64,000 nt of DNA, from positions 71,316,265 to 71,380,264 of the forward strand of contig OY776121.1 in assembly GCA_963675135.1 (NCBI GenBank). Direction: 5' to 3'. Of this stretch, positions 45,028 to 55,992 are shown one piece after another. The translations under genes were made by a program, and so were the position numbers. The number at the start of each line of letters is the position of its first letter. Position 1 is the stretch's first letter. Below the pieces are notes generated by a model that made no database searches, was not told the DNA's origin, and worked only from the letters and a program-made list of their open reading frames with translations. This stretch comes from Galeopsis tetrahit. Taxonomy: Eukaryota; Streptophyta; Magnoliopsida; Lamiales; Lamiaceae.

Positions 45028-46423
45028 ACCTATAGATGATCTGCAACAAAAATATTCAATGTAAGCCATAAAGGGGTTAGAATCAATTATGTTGGTGCCT
45101 TCCTTTTCAAGAATATTAGTCTCTTCAATGCTCCTTTTTTTTTTTTTTGAACAGCAAGGGATACTGCCTCCCGAATACAAGAGACACAAACTCAGCGATT
45201 ACGAATCAGGCCCAAACAAGCACGTGCGGAATATAATATAAATACAAATATCTCGTGCGCACGCACGCACACAGTGTAATACGGTCTTAAAAAAGGAACA
45301 TGTTTCGTGCAACGATAAACAAAATCTTATTTCAACCAAAACGCGCCACTATATATATATTACATATTCAGTAAATAGCCCCCTTGAGCTACATACGGCA
45401 CTAGATCCCTAATTTAGATTGTTTGTTAAATATTGTCATTTATATAAATTACATTTTTTAGGGAAAAATAATTGTTTGCATCTCTTTCCTAAAATTAATT
45501 ACATCATAAAAAGAACAAGATTAATGGTTGGATCTGCAGATAAAATTCTCTTCTATAACTTAATGCAAGCCCAGAGATATAAAATTATAAGAAAACAGCA
45601 AAAGGAAAACAAAAAACAAGCATAATTAAAAAAAATCAGCTGAAGAAAGGCCGCAATTCAAGATTAATGGCGGGTGAAGGGACTGTTTTGAAGTTGTTGG
45701 AGAATGATATCAGAAAGAGACAGGAGTGTTTCAGCTGTGTAGTCTAGAAAAAAGAATTACAAAAAACCCTAAGCCCTAAACTATAAACCCTAAAGTGAAG
45801 CTTAATGAAGGAAGGAATATAATCTTGAAGAAGGAGAGACCGCTAGAGTAGAGAGAGAGAGTGTAAAAAGGCCAGGGAAACAGCAGATTGGAGATGTGTC
45901 ACCGCGATGTGATTTCGACCCAGCAGACGAAGCCCTATGAATTATAAATAGCAACGGGAAAGGGCCGGGGGTCCCTAAAATTTTTCTCTTTTCTGTGTAT
46001 GAATTTGATGATTTTGGAATTTTTGGAACTTTGATTAAATTTGCTATTCTTAATTTGTAATTGTTTTCTCTACTTCCAATAGCTAGCTAGATATCTGAGG
46101 CTAGCAGGGTTTTGCTTTTTATCTCTCAAAATATTAGTGTTTTACTTTGTTTGATATTAAAACAAGAATTGAGTTTAATTGCCCTTCATAACAAAAATTT
46201 TCGATTTTTGCAGAGAAATTGACAAGTGCATACTGTATATTGGAAATTAAGGAAGGAGACACCGCTAGAGTAGAGAGATAGAAGAGTGTAGTGTCCGTAT
46301 ATATATATATATATATATTTCATCAAATTAATTATTATCTCCAATTACCCTTAAATAAAAATACCAACCCTCTGTTCGTCCAGCCACGCACCAAATTTTG
46401 GACCAAAAACAATATTGTGATAT
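45028..46423. other. Upstream region of the unit 3 gene, with leader deletion
   Basis: Collinear with 26882-28633 except for a jump at about 45807. There cttaatga joins aggaaggaatataatc, removing some 350 bp including the leader donor. The small plus-strand ORF (45667) now stops after 26 codons. Confidence 0.55.
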
Positions 46424-46438
46424 AATACCGGCCTTATC

Positions 46439-46554
46439 GACAAAGTGGGATAGCTCAAGTGGTTAGAGCACCACTACCTAGGTCCTGGGTTCGAGTCATG
46501 GGGAGGGGAAAAAAGGGATGGGTATTTAACTTTCCATCAAAAAAAAATAAAAAA
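46439..46554 (+). mobile_element. tRNA-derived SINE, unit 3 copy
   Basis: Same insertion as in unit 2, with target duplications at 46424-46438 and 46555-46569, so it arrived before units 2 and 3 separated. Confidence 0.92.
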
Positions 46555-46724
46555 AATACCGGCCTTATCATTTAATTTAATTATTTTTTATTAATTAAAC
46601 ATATATATAAAATTTTAACCTCACATGTAAAGAAAGGCAATGGGAGATAATAATAATGGGAAAATGTAATTTTAGACACGACCTGTAACTTAGGGGATTG
46701 TGTTTTACGGGCTTGTGAATGTAG

Positions 46725-46983
46725 TACATTATATTTTTAATTTTGTAAATATAGGACAATTGAGCCCAAATCGATCTTAATTGCGCGTGAGTTGCACAAT
46801 TGTCCTAAATTTATAGATTTACAGATATGCGAATGTAAGACGTACACTATGTTTTTAAAATCGGTAAATGTACAATGATTGTGCAACTCATTTGCAATTC
46901 ATGCGACATTTTAGCACAATTTGGGTTATTTAATTTAGATTCGATTGTTCCACGTTTATAAAATTTAAAAGATAATGTACATT
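46725..46983. mobile_element. Foldback MITE, unit 3 copy
   Basis: Collinear with 28935-29193. Confidence 0.55.
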
Positions 46984-47042
46984 AAATATGGGTTATTCAG
47001 GCTCGAGTGTGTACATAAATTGAACGATAAATATCAAGTTAA

Positions 47043-47436
47043 TTTTTTTTTGAATAGAAAAAGGGAATTATATTATCAGAGTAACAGTGCTACTCCAGAA
47101 TGTGATTTTACAGATTACAGGATCTCAGGACTAAATAAATAGGCTCCTTATTTGCAAACTAATCTGGGATTCCCACACCAATCTTGGAAAGAGAGGAGTG
47201 AGTTGCCGCTCTGCCTATGGTAGATCATGCTCCACGTCGTCGCCCTGATCATTTCGAAAGTGTTCTCTGGTTGTGTCTCTTCACTTGCGAAAATTTTGTC
47301 ATTCCTGGCCTTCCATATAAACCGCACAACGCAGCACCAAAGGCCTTCCAAGACGGATTTCTTCCTATCCCCACCAAGTATTCCACAATGTTGATGAAAG
47401 TGAGAGGACGGTTTGATGCTCGTGGCCATCAATGTT
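47043..47436 (-). mobile_element. Truncated LINE with 17-bp duplication, unit 3 copy
   Basis: Target duplications at 47026-47042 and 47437-47453. Confidence 0.85.
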
Positions 47437-47454
47437 GATAAATATGAAGTTAAT

Positions 47455-47765
47455 GAACTGAAATAAAAACAGTAGAGAGTTGGTTCATCATATTCATAAA
47501 TATGTAGTTTAATTTATTTCAACATTAAAACATCACTTCCAAGAAATGCTCCTTAATTCCCAAGCCATGTTTTAAACAACATTATGAATCAAAGTTCATA
47601 TATATGGCTTAATTTACAAACATACAATTAGTCGTACAAGCCTTCTACTTTTATTTGAATCTCCAGTATTTTGTTCTTCTTAATAGGTTGATCTTCGTTC
47701 ACTTTCTCAGCTCATTTCTCTAGGAATTCAGATCTTGTTGAGCTGGACGAGATCGTTTTGGCACC
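47455..47765 (-). pseudogene. Decayed resident-gene copy, 3' part, unit 3
   Basis: Collinear with 29666-29975. Confidence 0.65.
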
Positions 47766-47795
47766 AGACAAATTAAATGTTTCACAGGAGAAGTA

Positions 47796-48075
47796 CTCCC
47801 TTCAATTCGTCCACACTTTTTTTTTTTTTTTTTGAAAGGGTTTACAAGATCAGCATCAAATAATCAAATACAAGGATATTTTTCAAATCATCAGATCTTC
47901 AAACCAAGACGAAACAAATCGGTGTCGCTACCCTTCATCCACACTTAATTTTAAGAAATATTCATAGTCTATGTACGTAAAAGGTAGATGTGTAAAGTAA
48001 AAAGTAAAGTGTGCATATTAAGTGTCGATAACTACAAAAGGAAAAAGTGCATTAAGTGTGGACGGATCGAAGAAG
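47796..48075. mobile_element. Stowaway-like MITE with nested retroposon, unit 3
   Basis: TA at 47794-47795 and 48076-48077. Confidence 0.75.
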
Positions 48076-48077
48076 TA

Positions 48078-48374
48078 CTTCTCAGTCCAAAATATTCCGC
48101 AAATATGTGCATATGTAATTTTGAAACATAAAAAGTTGCATCTTAATTAATTTTAAAGCATACATGCACATTAAAAGAAAAAAAGTTCCGATCTTCAACC
48201 ATTTATATAAAAAAAAGTCCTTTAATTAATTCAATGTGGCTAAAATAATTAAAAAGAGAAATTAAATTCAATGATATATATATGAATGCTTTTTTTTCAA
48301 CATGTTTAATTCTATTCAATTACCATATTTTTTATTTTCTTTTTTAATTCTTCTTTGAAAATAAATAACCACTC

Positions 48375-48414
<40 letters not shown>

Positions 48415-48589
48415 GGACAACCCAAATCTTGAAATATATAAAATATTCAGTGAAAGGTAAGGCTAGTCTTTTACTCCCAATCACTCACACACACCTAAAG
48501 ATCTGCAAGAAAAATACACATACATATATATGGATGCGGAATTACAGAAGGAAGTGGCCTCATTTCTCGGGTTCCAAGTTGGAATTAAC
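48078..48589. other. AT-rich spacer with expanded (TA)n and LINE stub
   Basis: The (TA)n run at about 48379-48411 is 33 bp, against 21 bp in unit 2 and 17 bp in unit 1. The same ggaattaac-aacgg deletion join as unit 2 occurs near 48589. Confidence 0.7.
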
Positions 48590-48947
48590 AACGGAGAATG
48601 GCTAATCTTTTTTCCAATTTACCAATGGGACTGTTTTGGATCAGACAAACAATATCAATCCTCATCCTCATCCTGAATCTTAATCACTTCTGGAAATTTC
48701 TGTGTCTTGGTTAGTTGAGATGGAGCAGCCCTTTTTTACACGGGATTACTGCAGTGTTCTGACCTTCTATTTTTATCCGAATCTCCAATGTCTTATTCTT
48801 CTCATCCTCCTGGCCTTGTACTTCTATTTGAATCTCGGGTGTCTTGTTCTTCTGATCTTTCTTATTAGATTCACTTGGCTTCTTTGTCTTGGATTTCAGA
48901 TCTGGACGACATCGTTTTGGCACCGGATTGCTCCCACCAGCCTCCTC
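48590..48947 (-). pseudogene. Decayed resident-gene copy, exon 3-4 part, unit 3
   Basis: Collinear with 30788-31145, and reads IEVQGQEDE where unit 2 has IEVEDQEDE. Confidence 0.7.
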
Positions 48948-48975
48948 CTGTTAATCATATATATACCAATGTTAG

Positions 48976-49268
48976 TGTTGGGTTTCGGTGCCGCCGGCCG
49001 CCACTCGTACTCGGGGTTACACGAACAGGCTCAGACACGTGTCGGATTGTATCGGGACTGTAGTGGAGATAACCTAACACTAAGATGGGTAGCACTTCAC
49101 CCTTGTTCTCCACTCTCCAATCTCACGACTACATTACGGTATCGTCTCGTCGTTAATGGAGAGGGTGACCCAATATATAGGAAGGCTGCCAAGAACTAGG
49201 GCACCAATAAGTTGGGCCCTTGTGTGTAGGCCCAATGGCCAAAACCACACTTGGGCTAAATCCCAACA
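48976..49268. mobile_element. Solo LTR, unit 3 copy
   Basis: Flanked by gttag at 48971-48975 and 49269-49273. Same insertion as unit 2. Confidence 0.9.
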
Positions 49269-49479
49269 GTTAGAAAGACCAAAAGGAAGGAGTCAGACAC
49301 GTACAAGGAATATTAGTAGACATACATCGTGAAATCTATTTTTTTTTTTTCCACGAAAAAATCAAAATACAAATATTTCATACGCACGCACGCACGCACA
49401 CAGTGTAATACCGTCTCAAATAACGTACATGTTTCGTGCGACGATAAACAAAATCTTATTTCAACCAAAACGCGCCACT

Positions 49480-49949
49480 GTTCCGAAAAGTCGTCTTTTG
49501 ATCCAAATGTCCAGCTGTAGTTCCAATGTGTATCGCAGAGCTCTCCCTCTGTTCAGGGATATCAGCCACATGCTTCTTCATCAATGGCGAAGGCCGTTGG
49601 TGGAGGAATTTGCACCATACGGACACTCTTCACCATTGTTAAACTTCCTGCAAATTTTCATCCTATTAACACTCTTTGATCATCACTGGAACTGTCCTCC
49701 CTTTCCTTATCTATAATGATAAGGTCTTGCCAATTTTGAGGTGGCTAGCGTAAATTGTCTTCCCCATGAGCCAATGTACAGTTCTCCCCATTCCAACATT
49801 TTCCTTCGTTGAATTTTGCACAGATTCGAGTTTTGTAGAATATGTGGCTCGTTCCCAGCTTGTTGCTTGCTGGATTTTTCATTCTTGACAAATTTGGTGT
49901 TGTGTCGGATGTTCTTACTTTCTTGAAAGGATGCTGCTGCTGATCTTAT
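49480..49949 (-). pseudogene. CCCH zinc-finger fragment, unit 4 copy
   Basis: Matches the longer unit 3 form, with the same stop and frameshifts. Confidence 0.75.
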
Positions 49950-49953
49950 TCAG

Positions 49954-50191
49954 TAAATAACCACCTTGTGGAGATTTCTTTTGGCCATTTTGAGCTCCTG
50001 CAGCAGCCTTCTGGCCTTGTGGATGAGATTGTTCAGCATTGTCTAATATAAGACGCAGAATTTTACCGTGGCTCCCACCTAACTCGTACGTTCTCATTCA
50101 AAAATCGTTTCATTTCATCTATTTCCATTTGTAACGATTCCCTCTTGCTTCCATTTCTTTTTAAATCATGCACATCATCCCATTCTGCCAT
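49954..50191 (-). pseudogene. Resident-gene exon 1 fragment, unit 4 copy
   Basis: Carries the same 4-bp frame-shifting insertion as 32150-32387. Confidence 0.75.
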
Positions 50192-51181
50192 ACCTATATA
50201 GATGATCTGCAACAAAAATATTCAATGTAAGACATAATTAAGGGGTTAGAATCAATTGTTGGAAGGTCGAGTCAACATGTGACACAAGAAATGCACACTT
50301 GAGAATCAAATTAACATGATTCTACATCACCACACTGAGATGTGTACCAATGGAGGCAATTTGTCCGGCTTCGTATCATCAATTGAAGGAGATTTGTCCT
50401 ATTCCAGTCATAAATTGGAAGCAATTCATCTGACTCTGAATTTTTTTTTTTTTTTTATTATTTTCCACGAAAAAATCAAAATACAAATATTTCATACGCA
50501 CGCACGCACAAAGTGTAATACCATCTCAAATAACGTACATGTTTCATGCAACGATAAACAAAATCCTATTTCAACCAAAACACGCCACTATATATATATT
50601 ACATGTTCTGTAAATTGCCACCTTGTGCTACATACGGCACTAGATCCCAAATTTAGACTGTTTCTTATATATTGTCATTTATATAAATTACATTTTTTAG
50701 GGAAAATAATTGTACGTTTGCATTTCTTTCGTAAAATTAATTACATCATAAAAAGAACAAGATTAATGATTGGATCTGCCGATAAAATTCTCTTCTATAA
50801 CTTAATGCAAGCCATGAGATATAAAATTATAAGAAAACAGCAAAAGGAAAACAAAAAACAAAAACTTAAGCATAATTTTCGGCCCATTACATGCAAACTA
50901 GTCTAGGATTTTCACACCAATCTTTAAAAAAAATATAGTAAAGATGTATTATTTTCAATCCAACTTTCTAGCTATTACATTATAAGAAAAAATTAAAGAA
51001 TTTTGGTATAGAAGTTTTCTTGAAGCTTTTCTGGTGAAGAAGAAACGGTTTTCTCTGGAATATATTAAAAGAGATTTGAACGCAATTTTTTTATTGCACA
51101 TAAAACTAATCAAACAAGTTGATAACTAAAAATAAATATTAGTCTAATAACCCTATCATATTTGATATATCCCACACCTAT
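50192..51181. other. Non-coding stretch, unit 4
   Basis: Collinear with 32388-33380, including one dispersed-motif copy near 50510. Confidence 0.5.
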
Positions 51182-51358
51182 TTTTTTTTTGAGAGGATGG
51201 GCGGGCATAAACAACGTGGCCCCTTCCTAACCATCCTAGAAGTTCAGCGCCATTTCAATCATGAGTAACAACTGAATTGTACGTAAAAACTGCTAGTCTA
51301 TGTGCAATTAATCTTGTTTTCGCTTCGTGGGATGTAAGCGACATCGCACACGGTCTCC
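51182..51358 (-). mobile_element. LINE 3' tail, unit 4 copy
   Basis: The left target duplication has lost bases at the poly(T) edge (cctattttt). The right one, starting at 51359, is whole. Confidence 0.7.
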
Positions 51359-51608
51359 ATATATCCCACACCTAATTTAATTGAAGCCATGATTGAATGA
51401 GGATGTCACCACTTTTGGTTTTGTTTCCAAATGCCACCTGCACCCAATTTTACACACAAAACATTGCAAAAATATGGGACTAAATTGGTACATTTAACTT
51501 TTTTGGGACCATTTAAAAAATGGTAGAAAGTTATGGGACTAAATTGACTTTTATCCAAAAAAATAATAATAACATTCTTGGATTAAATGTATGCTAGTAT
51601 ATATAAGT

Positions 51609-51943
51609 ATTTCCATGATCAACCGCTGCTACAAGGTGATAGCAAAAGTTTTGGGTCAAAGACTCTCTAAAGTCAATGGTAGCGTGATATCCGAGTCATA
51701 GACAACCTTCATTCAGGGGCGCCAAATTCTAGATGGGGTATTAGTGCTCAACGAAATCATAGATGAGGCAAAAACCAAAAAGATTGAAAGACTTCTCTTC
51801 AAAATCGACTTCGCCAAGAAGTTTGATTCGATTGATTGAAATTTCTAAGATGATATGATGAAAAGTATGGATTTGGACCCAATCTGGCGTAAATGGATTC
51901 GAGAATGCATATCCTCCGCATCTGCCTTGGTCTTGGTTAATGG
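51609..51943 (+). pseudogene. LINE RT fragment, unit 4 copy
   Basis: Keeps KIDFAKKFDS like unit 3. Confidence 0.8.
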
Positions 51944-54357
51944 TGTAGAATAACAAGACTCTCAAAAGTGAGAGTTGAAAGTGTATTGAGAAGTATATAT
52001 AGAGAAGTTACAAAGGAGGTTTAAAGGGTAGTTGTAACTAACATATTAACTACCAATTGTTAACTACTCTCTTTAACAATACTAACTACTAACTAATATT
52101 CCCCCTCAAGCGAAGCGGGAGTGAAGAGACGTTGAGCTTGTGCCGAAAAAATTCGAATAAGGGGCGAGTAAGACTCTTTGAAAAAATGTCGGCGAGTTGA
52201 ATCCGAGAGGGCACGAACTGAGTGATAAGGCGAGATGATGTGACAAGCTCGCGGATAAAATGATAGTCGATGTCAATCTGTTTAGCTCGTTTGTGAGCAA
52301 CATGATTTTAAGAGAGAAAAACGACGCTTTTGTTATCGCAAAGGAGCGTCGGGGTTGTTGAGGGCAGAGTGTTGAGCTCCCCAAGAAGCGAGCACAACCA
52401 AACAATTTCCGAGGAAGTAGTTGCCACGGCACGAAATTCTGACTCGCAGCTCGATCGGGAGACTGTTGGCTGCTTTTTGGCTGCCCACGAGATAAGATTC
52501 GAGCCGAGGAAAATAGCATAGCCAAAGGTGGAACGACGAGTGTCTAGGCATTGAGCCCAATCTGCGTCTAAGTAGGCGAGCAAGTTTGAGCGACCAGGAG
52601 AAAAGGTCAGGCCGAGATATGAAGTACTTTTAACATAGCAAAGAATGCGTTTTACGGCCTGAAAGTGGTCGACAGTTTGGTTTGCTTGAAACTGGCTCAC
52701 AATGTTGACTGCAAACGCGAGATCAGGGCGAGTGATTGTTAGATATTGAAGAGCCCCAACAAGCGAGCGAAGAAGAGTCGGATCAGAAAAGGGAGTGCCC
52801 TCCAAGCGAAGAAGATCAGAGGTGGATAAAGGAGTGGCAACAGGTTTGGAGTCGAGCATGTTTGCCCGAGTGAGGATGTCAGTGGCGTATTTGGATTGAC
52901 CGAGGAAGAGGCCGTGATCATTTTAAGTGACCTCAAGGCCGAGGAAGTATGTTAGTCGACCAAGATCCTTGATAGCGAACTCTTTATTGATCCTGGAAGT
53001 AAGACGAGTTATAAAGTTTGAATCATTTCCAGTGATGATGATATCATCAACAAAAACAAGGAGAAAAAGAGTAATACGACCTGACACGTAGATGAACATC
53101 GAGGTGTCAGATTTGCTCTCGGTGAAGCCAAGGGCGAGGAGAAAGTCACAAAAATGCTGGAACCATGCACGAGGTGCTTGTTTTAGGCCATAAAGGGCTT
53201 TGTTGAGTTTGCAGACATGATTAAGACGAAGAGGATCAACAAACCCAGGATCAACAAGACCAGGAAGAAAAACATTATTTACGTCTAGCTGATGAAGCGG
53301 CCAATTGTTCATAACCGCAAGAGAGAGGATAACACGAACAATGGCTTATTTGATAACGGGACTGAAGGTGTGTTCGTAGTCGAAACCAGGAACCTGAGTG
53401 AAACCCTGAGCGACTAAACGAGCTTTATAGCGATTAATGGAGCCATCAGCGAGTAATTTTGTTCGATAAACCCATTTTGAACCAACTATGTTCGCATTTG
53501 TAGGAGGAGGAACAAGATCCCAAGTTTGATTTTTGTGAAGTGATTTAAGTTCGTTGTCCATGGCAGATAACCAGTGAGGAGACTTTGCTGCCGAGGAGAA
53601 ACTCTTTGGCTCAGAATTGGAATGGATGGCGGTGAGCAAAGAGTTGACAGTGACAAGGAAGGCATCAGGAGGATGTTTTATTTTGAAGATACCATCTTCA
53701 GACCGTGTTCGCATGGAATGAGTAAGGGTGGAAGCTGGCCAAATGCGAGTAGGAGAAGTAGGAGGAGGAGCTCGCACGGGGCGAGGAGCTGGTCGAACAG
53801 TTGGGCGAGCAATCGGAGGAAGAGGATTAGGAGGGGTCGGCAGCAAGGGAGCCGGAGGAATGGTGTCAGGTTGAAGACATAACGAGCAAGGAGGGTCATT
53901 GGGGTCGCCAGGGCGATCAGATAAAGAGGAAAGAGGAGTTTCTGGTTGCGAGTTGTCAAAAAACAGAGATGTCTAGAGAAGAAATGGCTGAGCGAGGACG
54001 ATCACCAGTGAAGGGAAAAGAAGTCTCATCAAAACGAGCATGGCGCGAGATGTAGATGCGGTGCGAGCAAGGATCAAGACAGCAAAAACCCTTATGACGC
54101 GAGCTGTAACCAAGAAAACACAAGGTAGACTACGAGGGGCAAATTTGTTAACAACTTAGTTGCGAAGACAAGGATACACACAGCAACCAAAGACACGAAA
54201 GTTCTCATAAGAAGGGAGGGGGGTAGAGAAGAGAATATCATAAGGGGTCTTGGTGTCTAGAATAGGGGTGGGGAGGCGATTAATGATATATACCGCAGTT
54301 CCAAAAGCTTCTACCCAAAACTTCGTGGGGACAGAGGAATGAAAGAGAAGAGTGTAA
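51944..54357 (-). pseudogene. Copia-1 remnant with 3' LTR, unit 4 copy
   Basis: LTR about 51944-52098, RNase H 52308-52859, RT 52923-53846 with DVNNVFLPG and the same internal stop as unit 3, and integrase end 54156-54383. Small private changes include SDLLRLEG for FDILRLEG and an extra A in the 53960 region. Confidence 0.85.
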
Positions 54358-54789
54358 GAATCTGACCGACCTCTTCCCCACAAATTCGCCCAGCCATTCG
54401 TTCGGGTCCAACTTATTTAAAACTCTGGGAGACGGGAGCCTTTCCTCCTTTTGGAAAGATAGATGGTTAGATGAGGTAAATTTACGTGAACTTTTTCCTT
54501 GATTATTCTCTATCTGCACTAATAAAGAGGTTATGATTAGTGAATGGTTGAACGGTACTTAGAAATGGAATATAATATGGAGGAGAGAATTATTCATCTG
54601 GGAAGAAAACCTTGTCTTTCAATTACACTGCTTGTTGGATACTACTAATTTACAGGAGCACACCCTCCGATTCATGGAAATGGAAGCTGTCAAAAGATGG
54701 GAGGTACACATCCAAATCAGCATATGAAGGCCAACGGATGCGCCCACCATCACAGGCTCTTCAATATGATGCTCTGTTCGCTCTTCGAA
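54358..54789 (+). pseudogene. LINE ORF2 fragment, unit 4 copy
   Basis: Collinear with 36554-36985. Confidence 0.8.
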
Positions 54790-55294
54790 AAATCTGCATG
54801 AGAAATCCTTTGGATAAAATCCTTGCTTAAATAGCTACATCTTTTTAGCCACAAACCTCCATGGACAGACACCTAAGGGCCTATCTCTCTCTTGCTGCCA
54901 ATCTTGTAATTCACTCAAGATCAAACTTCCATTTCATTTGATAAAAGATAAACAACAAGGAGCTTTAGGTTCTTCATGTTCAAAGTATTGACCAAGTTGT
55001 GGAAATCCTCAGTAAACCTCTCTCTGAGCAATTCTTCACTAGTTTTGCGGAAAAACCTGAAAGGAGTCCACAAGACCTAGCTCCCTTGAATTGAAGGGGC
55101 ATGATAAGTGATCTAGATTCCGTGCAATTGAGCACATGCAAGTGAAACCCTAGGTGCATGGATATAGTAATGCAGCTGATTACCACTCTTTTGTCTATAT
55201 AAGAGCACCTACAAAAGAAAATGTATTCTGTATCCTGAAATGAAAAGCTTATTTCTAGCAATGTCTTTGTTTACTGTTCCATTGCATTTATTCA
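54790..55294 (+). pseudogene. Copia-2 RNase H end plus 3' LTR, unit 4 copy
   Basis: Coding remnant to 55101, LTR 55102-55294. Confidence 0.7.
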
Positions 55295-55454
55295 GGGTTA
55301 AAATTCATTTTAGTCCTATATCTTTTACTTTTTCCGCGGAAGGTTATAAAAATGTTATGTTTTTCAAAGTAATCCATAACTCCATAATTGGTCCATTTAA
55401 AACCTAGACATGTTCATCTGATTAAAATCGGCGGTTACAGATTTGATCTGCCCG

Positions 55455-55745
55455 CACTACTACAAAATTGAGCTTGGAGAGCTTTGAAAAAGGGCCTTGG
55501 AGAGCCTTTAAAACCGCTCTCCAAGCGACAGCTCTCCAAGCTAAGAGAGCGGTTAAAAACCGCTCTGTAAGTAAGAAGACTTGGAGAGCGGTTTTGAACC
55601 GCTCTGCAAGTGAGGCCCTTAGACAGCGGTTATGAACCGCTCTCTAAGTATAAGAGCTTGGAGAGCGGTTCACAACCGCTCTCTATATTAATTTTTTTTT
55701 TATTAATTTCACTTGGGGAGCGGTTTTGAACCGCTCTCTAAGTAA
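55455..55745. repeat. CACTA left terminal and subterminal repeat array
   Basis: About eleven copies of the aaccgct or agcggtt core alternate in orientation and pair into short hairpins such as gagcggttttgaaccgctct. In other CACTA elements such arrays bind the element's own DNA-binding protein (TNPA-type). Confidence 0.88.
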
Positions 55746-55992
55746 TATATATTTTTTTCGATTTTTTTTTTTATAATTATTTTATATTTTAAAAATCCTA
55801 TTTATATTATTTTTTTAATAATTATTTTATATTTTAAAAATCCTATTTATACAAAATCAAAACTTAATTAAATTCAAATAAATATACGTACAAAAACATA
55901 TATACACCAAAAAGATGAAATATCATCACATCACAAATATATAAGTTAATACATTACATTCTACCAAAAATTATACTAATTGAATTATATGT

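Larger units (their letters stand above)
31597..49400. repeat. Tandem unit 3 of the segmental array
   Basis: This unit lacks the MULE and keeps a longer CCCH fragment plus a resident-gene exon 1 fragment missing from units 1 and 2. It carries a private Ty3/gypsy insertion at 38576-42133. Confidence 0.9.

Noticed and set aside
55455..55745. CRISPR-like array of short repeats
   Set aside because: The repeats alternate in orientation, have no uniform spacers, lie at a CACTA end and are in a plant genome.
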